From: Phycisphaerae bacterium | GTDB taxonomy: Bacteria; Planctomycetota; Phycisphaerae; Phycisphaerales; UBA1924 | NCBI GenBank assembly: GCA_002706885.1 | Contig: PAKY01000011.1 | Coordinates: forward strand, 1 to 64,000 | Direction of reading: 5' to 3' | DNA length: 64,000 nt | In this document: positions 17,333-26,443 of the stretch, in pieces | Layout: every line of letters begins with the position of its first letter | How positions within the stretch are numbered: the stretch's first letter is position 1 | Notes under the pieces: model-generated | Database searches by the model: none | The model's input: only the letters and a program-made list of their open reading frames with translations | What the model was told of the DNA's origin: nothing | Made by a program: the position numbers and the translations under genes

Positions 17333-17911
17333 TCAGGCCGCGAGGCGGGTCACCTGCTCAATGGCGTCGATGACGCTGCGGATCTGGAACGGCTTCTTGA
17401 GGAAGCCGTGGAAACCGGCGCCGTAGAGGCCCTGGGCCTGTCCGTCGGTGAGGCGTCCGCTCATGCCGATGAGGCGGATGTCCGGGTTATCGGAGCCTGC
17501 ACGGATGAGGCGGGCGACGTCGCGACCCTCGCCGCCATCCAGATGGACGTCGAGGAGGACGATCGAGGGTTTGAAGCGTTCGACGGCGATGCCGGCGGCG
17601 AAGCTGGTGCCGGCGGTCTCGACCTCGTAGCCCTTCTGGTCGCGGAGGACCGAGGCGAGGGCGTCGAGGACTTCCTGCTCGTCGTCGGCGATGAGGACGC
17701 GCGGGCTTGACGGGGCGAGGCCGTCCATGGGGATGCCGTGGGCCTTCATGAACCGTCGGAGCTCGCTCATGGGGATCCGACGGTCCTTGGAACCGGGGAT
17801 CCGGTAGCCCTTGAGCTGGCCGGCGTCGAACCACTTGGAGACGGTCCGGGGCGCCACGTTGCAGATCTTGGCGACTTCGCCGGTCGTCAGAACATCACGA
17901 TCGAGGGCCAT
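17333..17911 (-). CDS. HTH (excisionase/MerR-like)-receiver fusion regulator
   Basis: A 192-residue protein. Residues about 7-56 (LTTGEVAKICNVAPRTVSKW, then IPGSKDRRIPMSELRRFM) form an excisionase/MerR-type winged helix for DNA binding. Residues 70-190 form a response-regulator receiver: Asp76/Asp77, phospho-acceptor Asp121 in LLDVHL, Ser151 and Lys173 in LKKPF. The order, output domain first and receiver last, is the reverse of normal response regulators. The ATG at 17911 is preceded by GAGGTGAG. No histidine kinase gene is adjacent, so it is an orphan regulator. It is divergent from the secretin-containing cluster, which it might control; that is only inferred from position. Confidence 0.88.
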   Translation of the reverse strand: MALDRDVLTTGEVAKICNVAPRTVSKWFDAGQLKGYRIPGSKDRRIPMSELRRFMKAHGIPMDGLAPSSPRVLIADDEQEVLDALASVLRDQKGYEVETAGTSFAAGIAVERFKPSIVLLDVHLDGGEGRDVARLIRAGSDNPDIRLIGMSGRLTDGQAQGLYGAGFHGFLKKPFQIRSVIDAIEQVTRLAA

Positions 17912-18235
17912 GATCTCACCTCGTAGCGGCCAATCAGGAGCCCGGTTGACCAACGTGGCCGGCGGGCGACGGAGAGGGACATCGGTCCGCGAACGAGGCG
18001 GCTTGATCTCGATCATCAGGGTTGGGATGTTTGGGCTGGCGGATCGCCCGGCGTTGTCACGTGTGGTCGCGTGCCTTATGCTGTGGCGGTTCGGGAAGCG
18101 CCACCCGCATCCCGGGGCCAGACCGCAATGGAGGCGGCGGACGAGCGTCCGTCGCGCGTGGCCGCCGACCGGCAACCACACAAGGATCGCTCAGAGAACC
18201 GGCAGACGGACGCCTAGACGCTGGGGGAGCGTGGC
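17912..18235. other. 324-bp divergent intergenic region
   Basis: This gap separates the HTH-receiver gene from the HEAT-like gene. It holds the promoter candidate at 18054-18082 and the ribosome binding sites of both genes. I saw no credible small gene, tRNA or riboswitch in the rest. Confidence 0.6.
18054..18082 (+). promoter_or_regulatory. Candidate sigma-70 promoter for the secretin cluster
   Basis: TTGTCA at 18054-18059 and TATGCT at 18077-18082 are separated by exactly 17 bp. The predicted transcript would start near 18089 and run into the HEAT-like gene with a leader of about 145 bases. It is the only good sigma-70-like match I found in the gap. Confidence 0.6.
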
Positions 18236-20458
18236 GTGCGAGGAGACCCGACCGTGCAGCAGAGAATCATCCGGGCGAGACTGATCCAGTCCCTGATAGC
18301 GGTGGTGGCGTTCGCGATCGGCGCCGTCAACGTCGCCCCGGCGCAGGACGCGGAACGTTCATCCGAGCAGACGCTGAGCGATTTCATCCACTTTGTGCGG
18401 ATCGGTAACTACGAAGTCGCCGAGGGCCTCGGACGCGAGCTTCTCGCTCTTCCGGGCGGCGCGGAGTCGTTCGTCGAGCTGGTTGACGAGTCTGGCGAGG
18501 GGGCGAGGTTCGACCGCGCGGTCGCCGATGCGCAGCGTGTCGATCGGCTCCAGGGCATCGCGGCCGAGTTATCGAGACTTTATAACGAGGGACGCCTGGC
18601 GCTGGCGCGGTCCCCTGAGGAGATCACCCGCAACATCGGGCTGCTGACGCAGGGTCTTCTTGGGCGGTCCCAAGCTCGGGAGCGTCTCCAGTTCGCGGGC
18701 GAGTACGCGATGCCGCAGCTTCTCGAGGCCTTGCTCCAGCGCGGTGATCCGATCCTCCAGTCCGAGGTTCAGACGCTCCTCGTCGACATGCGTGGGCAGG
18801 CTGTCGTTCCGCTCATGACCGCCCTTCCGAACCTTGACGCGAGCGATCAGGAACTCGTGGCGACCATTCTGGAGCGGATCGGCTTCCGCCAGCCGCTTCC
18901 GGTCCTCCTCGACCTCCACAACACGACCGATGTCGACGCGGTCAAGCGGGCGACCGCTCGCGCGATCCGTCAGCTCGGCGGGGATGTGAACGGTGGTACC
19001 GCGGCGTACTACGGCGCCCTCGCCCGCGGGTACTTCGACGAGCTTGCCGAAGTGACCAGCTTTCCCGACGAGGACCAGCAGCTTCTCTGGAGCTACGACG
19101 ACGGCCTGGGCCTGGTGATGCAGAACGTGCGCACTGAGGTGTACCACGAGGCGATGGCGATGCGGTTTGCCGAGCGGGCGCTCGCCACGGGCGCAGGCGC
19201 GGACGCCGTCGCCCTCTGGCTCGCGGCGAACTTCTCACGCGAAACCGATACGCCGGACGGCTACGACAACCCCGCTTATCCGGACTCACGCCCTGACGCG
19301 ATGTTCTACGCCGTCCTCGCGGGACCCGAACCGTGCCAGGAGGTCGTGGACCTCGCCCTCGAAACGGAGGACACAACGCTCGCTCGCCAGGGCATCGCGG
19401 CCATCGAGCGGACCGCGGGCAATCGCGCAATGCTCAGCGGCGCAGACGGGCAGGGCGAGAGCGCGTTGGTGCGGGCCCTTGGGTACCAGAACCGTCGCGT
19501 TCGGTACGACGCGGCGCTCGCGATTGCAGGCTCGAACCCCGTTGGTCAGTTCGCCGGCTCGGAGCGGGTCGTTCCGACGCTCGCATCGATGATCCGGGAC
19601 GTCGATTCGCGGTACGCCGTGATCCTCACCGGGGCCGACCGCGAGGCGTATGACAGGCTCCGTGGTATGGTCGAGGCGCAGGGCTTCCGGGCGCTGCCGC
19701 CGGCGGATGGTGGACTGGGCGACATCGCCCAGTCGCTCGCGGAGGCGCCTGGCGTCGAGTTGGTCGTGATCAACGCTTCAGGTCCGCGGGCCGAGGGGCT
19801 CGTTGACGAGGTTCGGGCAACGCCCAAGCTCTCGGTGGCGCCGATCGTGGTGCTCGCGCCGGCGACCGACGTTCAGGACCTGCGCCCGCGGTTCGCGTTC
19901 GACGGCACCGTCGAGGCCCGCGCCGAGTCGCTCACGAGAGACGAGTTCAAGGCGACGGTTGATCGCCTGGCGCGCACGACGACCGGGGCTCCGATCGACG
20001 CGGTCGCGGCTCAGGGCTACATCGACCGATCGATCGCAACGCTGCGTGACCTCGCCGTCAGCGGCAACGAGGTGCTAAACGTCGACGAGGCGACGCTGCA
20101 GTTGGTCGCGGCGCTCGAGTCGGCGACTGGCGAACTGCAACTCCGGGTCGCGGAAGTGCTTGCGCTGGTCTCGGCGGGGAACGCGCAGGTCGCGCTTCTT
20201 GACGAGGCCCTCGACCTGAGCGGTCGGGACCAGATCGCGATGTTCGGCCATGTAACGACCTCGGTCAAGCGGATCGGACGCGCGATCGAGCGTCGTCAGG
20301 TCGGGCGTGTGCTCGAACTGCTTGACGATCGACGGAACGCCGAACGCTCGACTTCGGTCGCCGCGCTGGTCGGGGCCCTCGGCCTGAGCGGCGCTGAGCT
20401 GGCGCCGATCATCCTCGAGGACTCGTCGGACGCCGTCGTCCGTCAGGCGCGGGAGTAG
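18236..20458 (+). CDS. Exported HEAT-repeat-like protein
   Basis: A 740-residue protein with an N-terminal hydrophobic signal segment (about residues 15-37, ending APAQ). The body is a long run of amphipathic helices of HEAT type, for example YAMPQLLEALLQRGDPILQSEVQTLL and LPVLLDLHNTTDVDAVKRATARAIRQLG near the N-terminal third. A receiver-like region with no obvious phospho-site follows around residues 470-580. It should lie in the periplasm as a scaffold. The start GTG at 18236 has GGGGGAG upstream; a GTG at 18254 preceded by GAGGAG is equally possible. It leads the cluster with the pilin-like, secretin and TPR genes. Confidence 0.75.
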   Translation: MRGDPTVQQRIIRARLIQSLIAVVAFAIGAVNVAPAQDAERSSEQTLSDFIHFVRIGNYEVAEGLGRELLALPGGAESFVELVDESGEGARFDRAVADAQRVDRLQGIAAELSRLYNEGRLALARSPEEITRNIGLLTQGLLGRSQARERLQFAGEYAMPQLLEALLQRGDPILQSEVQTLLVDMRGQAVVPLMTALPNLDASDQELVATILERIGFRQPLPVLLDLHNTTDVDAVKRATARAIRQLGGDVNGGTAAYYGALARGYFDELAEVTSFPDEDQQLLWSYDDGLGLVMQNVRTEVYHEAMAMRFAERALATGAGADAVALWLAANFSRETDTPDGYDNPAYPDSRPDAMFYAVLAGPEPCQEVVDLALETEDTTLARQGIAAIERTAGNRAMLSGADGQGESALVRALGYQNRRVRYDAALAIAGSNPVGQFAGSERVVPTLASMIRDVDSRYAVILTGADREAYDRLRGMVEAQGFRALPPADGGLGDIAQSLAEAPGVELVVINASGPRAEGLVDEVRATPKLSVAPIVVLAPATDVQDLRPRFAFDGTVEARAESLTRDEFKATVDRLARTTTGAPIDAVAAQGYIDRSIATLRDLAVSGNEVLNVDEATLQLVAALESATGELQLRVAEVLALVSAGNAQVALLDEALDLSGRDQIAMFGHVTTSVKRIGRAIERRQVGRVLELLDDRRNAERSTSVAALVGALGLSGAELAPIILEDSSDAVVRQARE

Positions 20459-20583
20459 GGTCGGTCGAGTTCCCGATCGGACGCTGATTCCGGGCGGGTC
20501 CTCTTCATTTTTTCCTCAGTTCGTTCGATGTCATGCGCACGGCGCGTGTGACGGCGCCGCTCTCGCTCGGAGTTCGGCGCGGC

Positions 20584-20964
20584 ATGACTGAGGTCCGTGG
20601 ACAAATCGGCTGGCAGGCGTTCGTCGAATCGGCGATCGTGGTCGTGATCCTCTGCGTCCTCGGCGCACTGGTCGCCCCGCAGTTCTCCGCGGCTTCGATC
20701 GACCGGACCGAGCCCGAGACCGCGTCGACGGCGCGTCGCATCGAGTCTCAGATCGAACTCTACAGGTCCCGATACGGCACGTTTCCGCCGTTGTCGTCGA
20801 TGACGAGAGGTCCGGGAGACTCGTCTCGAGGCGCCTCGTTCGGCATTCTCATCGATGAGGGTTTCATCGAGTCCGCGCCGGTCAATCCGTTCACGGGTGG
20901 GACGACGATCCCGCGGGATTGGGTCTACGACGACACCTCGGGGCGACTGACCCCCATGCGATGA
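20584..20964 (+). CDS. Type IV pilin/pseudopilin-like protein
   Basis: A 126-residue protein with a short basic leader, then GWQAFVESAIVVVILCVLGALVAPQFS, a pilin-like hydrophobic N-terminal helix. The usual cleavage context (G then FTLIE) is altered: Glu sits six residues after the Gly instead of five and no Phe follows the Gly. The C-terminal part (IESQIELYRSRYGTFPP ... NPFTGGTTIP) matches the short globular domain of GspG-like pseudopilins in planctomycetes. It is probably a pseudopilin working with the secretin two genes downstream. The ATG at 20584 was chosen; an upstream ATG at 20533 without SD would add 17 residues. Confidence 0.75.
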   Translation: MTEVRGQIGWQAFVESAIVVVILCVLGALVAPQFSAASIDRTEPETASTARRIESQIELYRSRYGTFPPLSSMTRGPGDSSRGASFGILIDEGFIESAPVNPFTGGTTIPRDWVYDDTSGRLTPMR

Positions 20965-21041
20965 GCCGGTCGGGCGATCCTCGGCACAGATCTTGGCCGC
21001 GTTCGCTCGATATGGCTGGTTCGTCTGGCCGATGACAGACC

Positions 21042-21284
21042 GTGCGCGCACAACGAGACATCCCCAGGCGTCGGGAGGGCGGCCGTCAGGTCGTGACCGT
21101 GGTCGCCCTTACTCTGTTCGTGGGGATGCTCTTCTGGGCGAAGCTCAGGGTGATCCACGACATCCCCCGTTCGGCGTACGCCGTTCCGGAGGATGAGTCG
21201 GCGGAGAAGTCCCAGAGCGACTTGCAGGGTGACAAGGCTTCTGACCACGAGAACAACGAAGCGGACGTTACCCAGCCGGAATGA
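21042..21284 (+). CDS. Small single-pass membrane protein
   Basis: An 80-residue reading frame with a basic N-terminus, one transmembrane helix (VVTVVALTLFVGMLFWAKL, about residues 17-35) and a hydrophilic acidic tail. The topology (short cytoplasmic start, one helix, periplasmic tail) suits an inner-membrane accessory protein such as a GspM- or PilO-type component, but it is too short to assign. It lies between the pilin-like gene and the secretin, same strand. The GTG start at 21042 has no evident SD, so the gene call is moderate. Confidence 0.5.
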   Translation: MRAQRDIPRRREGGRQVVTVVALTLFVGMLFWAKLRVIHDIPRSAYAVPEDESAEKSQSDLQGDKASDHENNEADVTQPE

Positions 21285-21401
21285 TCGTTCCTTCCCCTTC
21301 CGTGCGCGCAAAGTCGCCCGATTGATGGTCCGAAAGTGTCTGTGACGCCCCGCCGTGAGCGGGCGGTCCCCGACCAAGGTCTATCGATCGCGAGGCGCGG
21401 T

Positions 21402-23318
21402 ATGTCAGAACGGTGGTTCATCGAATCGATGGCGGTTGTCGCGCTTGCCGCGAGCGCGGCGGGGCAACAGGGCCCGCCCATGCAGCTATCGGACGCTCGC
21501 GAGTGGGCGCTCCGGGCTCTGGCACAGCAGGCGGTCGAGGACGAGCCCTCGCTGAACGGCGGCGGACAGGTCTTCGAGGAGACCGACACGCTGCCCGAGA
21601 CGCTCGAGACACCCGCTGAAGAAGAGACGTCCGTTGTGGAGGGGCCTCCCCCGCCGAACGCGGTCTTCCAGGGCTCGGTCGAGGTCAATGAGTACGACCT
21701 GGTTGAGATGCATGTCCAGAACGAGCGTCTCGGCTCGGTGCTCCAGCTTCTCTCCGTTCAATCGGAGCGGAACATCGTCGTGAGCCGGAACGTCTCGGCG
21801 TCGGTGACGGCCGACCTCTACGGCGTGTCGTTCTTCGAGGCCCTCGACGCCCTGTTGCACGTCAACGGCTTCGGGTACATCCGCGAGGGCAACTTCGTCT
21901 ACGTGTATACGAGGGAGGAGATCGAGGCGCTGGAGGATGAGGATCGGGAGCTCGAGGCGACAGTTATCGAGCTCGACTTCCTGAATGCGGTCGACGCCGC
22001 GAGCTTCGTCACGCCGCTGCTGAGCGCCGACGGGACGATCACCACGCCGAGCGCGTCGGAGGATTTCTCGATCCCGGATGCGACGCCGACGGGCAAGGAC
22101 GACTACGCGAACACCGCGATGCTCGTGGTGCACGACTATCCCGAGAACATCGAGGCGATCACGCGGGTGATCGCCAAGATCGATACCCGACCGACGCAGG
22201 TCCTGATCGAGGCGACGATCCTCCAGGCCGCGGTCACCGAGGACAACGCGTTCGGCATCGACTTCTCGATCATCGCCGACCTCGACTTCGCGGAGTTCGG
22301 GAACCCGCTCGCCGCGGTGAACCGGCTCATCGAGGGGACGAGCGGTGGCGACGAGGGCGACGCGGCCCAGCCGCTGGTTCCCGCGGACGGCGAGGGGCGG
22401 GCGATCACCTCGACGGTCGGCAACACGAGCGGCGCGGCGGGATTGAAGGTCGGCGTCATCGACGAGGACATCGCGGTGTTCCTGCGTGTGCTCGACGAGG
22501 TGACGGACGTCACGGTGATCTCGAACCCGAAGGTCCTGACGCTGAACCGCCAGCCGGCGAGGGTGCTCGTCGGTACGCGGGTCGGCTATCTGAGCACGAC
22601 GACGACCGAGACATCCACGACGGAGAACGTCGAGTTCCTCGACACCGGTACGCAGCTTCACGTCCGTCCGTTCGTGACGAGCGATGAACTGATCCGGATG
22701 GAGCTCAAGCCGCAGGTCTCCTCGGCGAACCTCCGCCCGGCGGTCAGCTCGACGGGTCGGACGCTGACGATCCCCGACGAGGACACAACCGAACTCGTCA
22801 CCAACTTGTACGTCCGCGACGGGCAGACGGTGGTGCTCGGCGGGTTGTTCACAGAATCGACCACGTCGACGCGCCGTCAGGTTCCGGTCCTCGGCGATCT
22901 GCCGATCATCGGTGTGCCATTCCGCGGCCACGACGACAGCATCCGTCGTAACGAGCTGATCTTCCTCGTGACGCCCTCGATCATCAGCGACCAGGTGCTC
23001 ACGATCGAGGGTCGGGCGGCGCGGAAGTCCGTCGAGCTCGCGAGGGTCGGGGCGAGGCAGGGGCTGCTCCCTTGGAGCCGTGAGCGGCAGGTCGGACAGC
23101 TCCTGATCGAGGCGGAGAAGTACGAGCGCGATGGCGACGAACGCCGGGCGTTGCTCAACGCTCAGCGCGCCCTCGCGCTGCACCCGCAGTCGCGGGAGGC
23201 GATCCAGCTCCGCGACCGAATCCGCGGTGGAACGGCGGCATGGCCTTCTGGAAGCATGCTTGAGCGGTTGATGAACGCACGGCTCGACGCCCAGGCGTCG
23301 GTCGAGGTGGGCGAGTAA
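21402..23318 (+). CDS. Secretin (GspD/PilQ superfamily) with C-terminal TPR-like region
   Basis: A 638-residue protein. After a signal-like segment and a Pro/Glu-rich spacer, residues about 90-250 hold secretin N-domains (NIVVSRNVSASVTADLYGVSF; AMLVVHDYPENIEAI; TQVLIEATILQA). The beta-barrel secretin domain follows to about residue 550, with VTVISNPKVLTLNRQPARV, DGQTVVLGGLF and VPVLGDLPIIGVPF. The last 80 residues (LLIEAEKYERDGDERRALLNAQRALALHP) look like a TPR hairpin, an unusual addition. Secretins form large gated outer-membrane channels for secretion or pili. The start at 21402 was chosen over 21336 because it begins the signal sequence directly. Confidence 0.9.
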   Translation: MSERWFIESMAVVALAASAAGQQGPPMQLSDAREWALRALAQQAVEDEPSLNGGGQVFEETDTLPETLETPAEEETSVVEGPPPPNAVFQGSVEVNEYDLVEMHVQNERLGSVLQLLSVQSERNIVVSRNVSASVTADLYGVSFFEALDALLHVNGFGYIREGNFVYVYTREEIEALEDEDRELEATVIELDFLNAVDAASFVTPLLSADGTITTPSASEDFSIPDATPTGKDDYANTAMLVVHDYPENIEAITRVIAKIDTRPTQVLIEATILQAAVTEDNAFGIDFSIIADLDFAEFGNPLAAVNRLIEGTSGGDEGDAAQPLVPADGEGRAITSTVGNTSGAAGLKVGVIDEDIAVFLRVLDEVTDVTVISNPKVLTLNRQPARVLVGTRVGYLSTTTTETSTTENVEFLDTGTQLHVRPFVTSDELIRMELKPQVSSANLRPAVSSTGRTLTIPDEDTTELVTNLYVRDGQTVVLGGLFTESTTSTRRQVPVLGDLPIIGVPFRGHDDSIRRNELIFLVTPSIISDQVLTIEGRAARKSVELARVGARQGLLPWSRERQVGQLLIEAEKYERDGDERRALLNAQRALALHPQSREAIQLRDRIRGGTAAWPSGSMLERLMNARLDAQASVEVGE

Positions 23319-23331
23319 CAGGGAGACCGGA

Positions 23332-24567
23332 ATGAAGACTCGGATGACGGTCGTGGTCGCGGCGGGGCTGGCGCTCTCGGCGGGGCTGCTCGGCGGCTGC
23401 GCTGGGCATGGGAAGTACACGGGCGAGCACGCGACGCTTGCGAAGGCCCGCCTCGACATGCTCAAGGCGTCCACCGAGTACGACATGGGCCTCCAGGCGT
23501 TCCTCGCGGGTGACCTGAACAAGGCGAAGCGGAAGGCCGAGATCGCCGCCGCGCTGCACCCGGACCTCGCGCGAGCCCAGGTGCTGCTGGGGCGGGTCGC
23601 GATCGAAGAGGGCGAGATGGGCGCCGCCGTGACCGCTCTCCGCCAGGCGACGTCGATCGACGACCAGTCGGTCGATGCGTGGTACTACCTCGGCGTGGCG
23701 TGCGAGCGTCTGCGTCGGAGAGAGGACGCGCTGGCGGCCTATCGCAGGGCCGCGGAACTCGACCCGTTTAACGCGCGGCACGCGGTCGCCGTGGGCGAGG
23801 TGCTCATCGATCTCGGACGCGTGGACGAGGCGATGGCCGAGCTCGCGGCGAGCCCGGCGGCGGCGGACAGCGCCGGCATTCATCATCTCCTCGGCCACGC
23901 CGCCATGATCCAGGGCGACTCCGATCGTGCGGTGTCGCTCATGGAGGACGCGCGACTGCTCGCGCCGAACGACGGCATCATCGTCGAGGACCTGATCGAC
24001 GCGCAGCTCGCGGCGGGCAAGTTCACCGACGCGGAGTTCGCGATCTCGCGGCTTCGGCGCGAAACGGCAAACACGGAGCGGCGTGATCTGCGGGTGCTGC
24101 ACGCCAGATGCCTCCGTGAACTCGATCGGTTGCCCGAGGCGTACCGGTTGCTTGCCGACCTGACAGATGACCGGGAAGGACGCGACGACGCCGCGGCGTG
24201 GACCGCGCTCGGCGAGGTGGCCCAGCAGCTCGGTGACGCGTCAACCGTTCAGCGGGCGGCTTCGCGGCTCGTCTCGATCGCTCCGGAGCGTCCGGAGGGG
24301 TACACGCTCTTCGCGGTGCATCGACTCTCGAAGGGCGAGGCGGACCGCTGCCTGAAGGCAGCCGAGGACGGGCTGAAGAACGTCGGCGGCAATGTCGACC
24401 TGATTAGTCTCAAGGCGATCGCGCTCTCCGAACTCAACCGCAAGGACGAAGCGGACAAGGCGCTCGCCGAGCTCGATCTGATCGCGGGTGACCCGACGAC
24501 GCCGCTCGTTCAACGGATTCATCAGGCCGTTCGCGGCGACGCCTACGTCGCGGCGCCGACCGACTGA
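23332..24567 (+). CDS. TPR-repeat lipoprotein
   Basis: A 411-residue protein with a lipoprotein signal (lipobox LGGC, Cys23). The rest is made of tetratricopeptide-like helix pairs: ARAQVLLGRVAIEEGEMGAA, VDAWYYLGVACERLRRREDAL, AAWTALGEVAQQLGD. It starts 14 bp after the secretin stop, with GGGAGACC upstream of the ATG, so both are co-expressed. TPR lipoproteins such as PilF/PilW act as pilotins that bring secretins to the outer membrane; that role is likely here by context. Its 3' end overlaps recJ on the other strand by 25 bp. Confidence 0.9.
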   Translation: MKTRMTVVVAAGLALSAGLLGGCAGHGKYTGEHATLAKARLDMLKASTEYDMGLQAFLAGDLNKAKRKAEIAAALHPDLARAQVLLGRVAIEEGEMGAAVTALRQATSIDDQSVDAWYYLGVACERLRRREDALAAYRRAAELDPFNARHAVAVGEVLIDLGRVDEAMAELAASPAAADSAGIHHLLGHAAMIQGDSDRAVSLMEDARLLAPNDGIIVEDLIDAQLAAGKFTDAEFAISRLRRETANTERRDLRVLHARCLRELDRLPEAYRLLADLTDDREGRDDAAAWTALGEVAQQLGDASTVQRAASRLVSIAPERPEGYTLFAVHRLSKGEADRCLKAAEDGLKNVGGNVDLISLKAIALSELNRKDEADKALAELDLIAGDPTTPLVQRIHQAVRGDAYVAAPTD

Positions 24568-26354
24568 GCGTTTCGGCTAACGACAACGATCGGAGCGTCC
24601 GCGTGTCGCGGCGCGACGTCGATCAGTTCGGCCTCGCACGTGCGTCGCCCGCGCCATTCGTTGATCTTCGGCGCAATCAGCGCCTCGACCGGGACCCCGC
24701 GTCTCAGGCCCGTCACGTGCTCTGACCAGTTCCACGCGCACGCGCGGAGGACGCGGGGCGACCGGCGGTCCGCGTCTTCCAGGCGGAGATCGATGTGCTT
24801 GCCGTCGGCGCCCATCGGTCGCGGGTCCTCCGCGAGGCGGGCGTTGACGAGGCGGAGCCGGATCTTCGGGTTGCCAGCTCCGAACGGGCCGAGCCGGCCG
24901 AGCGCAACGGTGTTCTCAAGCGTGATCTCGTCGATCGTGGCGTCGGTGTCGTAGTCGGTCGTGGTGATCAGGTCCTCCGGGCTGAGCTCGGCGTTGACGC
25001 GCTCGATGAACGCCTCCCGGAACGCCTCGAAGTTCTCCGCGGCGAGGGTCAGCCCCGCGGCGGCGTCGTGGCCGCCGAACTTCACCAGATGCTCGGCGCA
25101 GTCGCTGAGCGCGGCGTGGAGATTGAAGCCCTCGATGCTTCGCCCTGATCCGGAGCAGACCTCGCCCGCGTCGGTTGTCTTGCGTTGGAGGAGCAGCGTC
25201 GGGCGGCGGAGCTTCTCCACGACGCGCGAGCAGACGATGCCGACGACGCCCGGGTGCCAGTCTTCGTGGGCGAGCACGACGGCGCGGCGGTCGTCGGTGT
25301 CGAGCCCGTGCTCGATCGCGAGGGCGAGGGCGTGCTCGGTGATGCTCTTCTCGGTCGCCCGTCGCTCATCGTTGAGGCGGCAGAGTTCGGCGGCGATCTC
25401 GATGGCTCGATCCTCGTCGTCGGTCAGGAGAAGCTCTACCGCGTCGCGAGAATGCGCGAGCCGGCCGCACGCGTTCAGCCGCGGCGCGAGGCGGAAGCCG
25501 ACGCTCTCAGCGTCGATGCCAGATCCGTCGAGGCGGGCGCTCGCGACGAGGGCGCGGAGGCCGACGATCGACGACGAGCGACAGCGCGAGAGGCCGTGTC
25601 GGGCGATGATCCTGTTGTCGCCGATGAGCGGGACCATGTCGGCGATGGTGCCGAGCGAGGCGAGGGCGAGGAGTTCGACGAGGACCTCTCGCTGCGCGGG
25701 TCTGGCGCGTTGGTCGCCTGCGCTCAGGGTCGCGAGTCGCCAGGCGAGCTTGTAGGCGACGCCCGCGCCGCACAGCTCTTCGCCATCGTCGTTCCCGAGA
25801 CGCGGGTGCACGATCGCGAAGGCGTCGGGGAGTTCGGCGGGGTCCTCGGGCGGGTTGTGGTGGTCGGTGATGATGAGGTCAACGCCGACCTCGCGGGCGG
25901 CTCGCGCGGGTTCGCGGGCGGTCACGCCGCAGTCAACGGAGACGATGACCGCGGCGCCTTCGTCCGCGAGTTTGCGAATCGCCTGCTCGTTGAGTCCGTA
26001 CCCCTCCTCGACACGGTGGGGGATGTAGGTCTCGACATCGGCGTCGGGCGCGATCGAGGCGAGCATGCGACGGAGGATCGCGGTGGCCGTGATCCCGTCG
26101 ACGTCGTAGTCGCCGTAGATGACGATCCGCTGTCTGGCGTCGATGGCCTCGAGGAGACGCTGGGCGGCGCGGTCGATGTCGCGGATGGCGGACGGATCGG
26201 TCAGGCGAAGGAGCGACGGGTCAAGAAACGCCTCGGCGTCGGGGCCGTCAAGCTGACGAGCGGCGAGCACGCGGACGAGCAGGCGGGGGTCTGTGGATGC
26301 GGCGGGGGCGTTTTCCGGATGGCGGCGCCTCCAGCGCCTTGTCAGGCCTCTCAT
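24543..26354 (-). CDS. recJ: Single-stranded-DNA exonuclease RecJ
   Basis: A 603-residue protein with the DHH nuclease core: DYDVDG at residues 82-87, VSVDCGVTA, and DHH at 164-166. It also has the DHHA1 motif FGGHDAAAG and the C-terminal OB-like domain. RecJ degrades single-stranded DNA 5' to 3' in recombination and repair. The ATG at 26354 gives the usual MRGLTRRW start; an ATG at 26384 would add ten residues. It is divergent from the adenosyltransferase gene and overlaps the TPR lipoprotein gene at its 3' end. Confidence 0.95.
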   Translation of the reverse strand: MRGLTRRWRRRHPENAPAASTDPRLLVRVLAARQLDGPDAEAFLDPSLLRLTDPSAIRDIDRAAQRLLEAIDARQRIVIYGDYDVDGITATAILRRMLASIAPDADVETYIPHRVEEGYGLNEQAIRKLADEGAAVIVSVDCGVTAREPARAAREVGVDLIITDHHNPPEDPAELPDAFAIVHPRLGNDDGEELCGAGVAYKLAWRLATLSAGDQRARPAQREVLVELLALASLGTIADMVPLIGDNRIIARHGLSRCRSSSIVGLRALVASARLDGSGIDAESVGFRLAPRLNACGRLAHSRDAVELLLTDDEDRAIEIAAELCRLNDERRATEKSITEHALALAIEHGLDTDDRRAVVLAHEDWHPGVVGIVCSRVVEKLRRPTLLLQRKTTDAGEVCSGSGRSIEGFNLHAALSDCAEHLVKFGGHDAAAGLTLAAENFEAFREAFIERVNAELSPEDLITTTDYDTDATIDEITLENTVALGRLGPFGAGNPKIRLRLVNARLAEDPRPMGADGKHIDLRLEDADRRSPRVLRACAWNWSEHVTGLRRGVPVEALIAPKINEWRGRRTCEAELIDVAPRHADAPIVVVSRNAQSVGAAT

Positions 26355-26443
26355 TCGGCGTCCCGCCTTTCCGCCCGCGTCCATGCCGGCAGTTTGTCAT
26401 CCCGTCTGGCTCGTCTCCGGGCATCAATATACCCTGATCGGCG

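Noticed and set aside
21486-23522. A 678-codon minus-strand open frame opposite the secretin gene
   Set aside because: No SD or motif; mirrors the codon bias of a well-recognised secretin.
26385-26443. AT-richer stretch with TATACC between recJ and the adenosyltransferase gene as a promoter or B12 riboswitch
   Set aside because: No -35 at a proper distance and the gap is too short for a cobalamin riboswitch.
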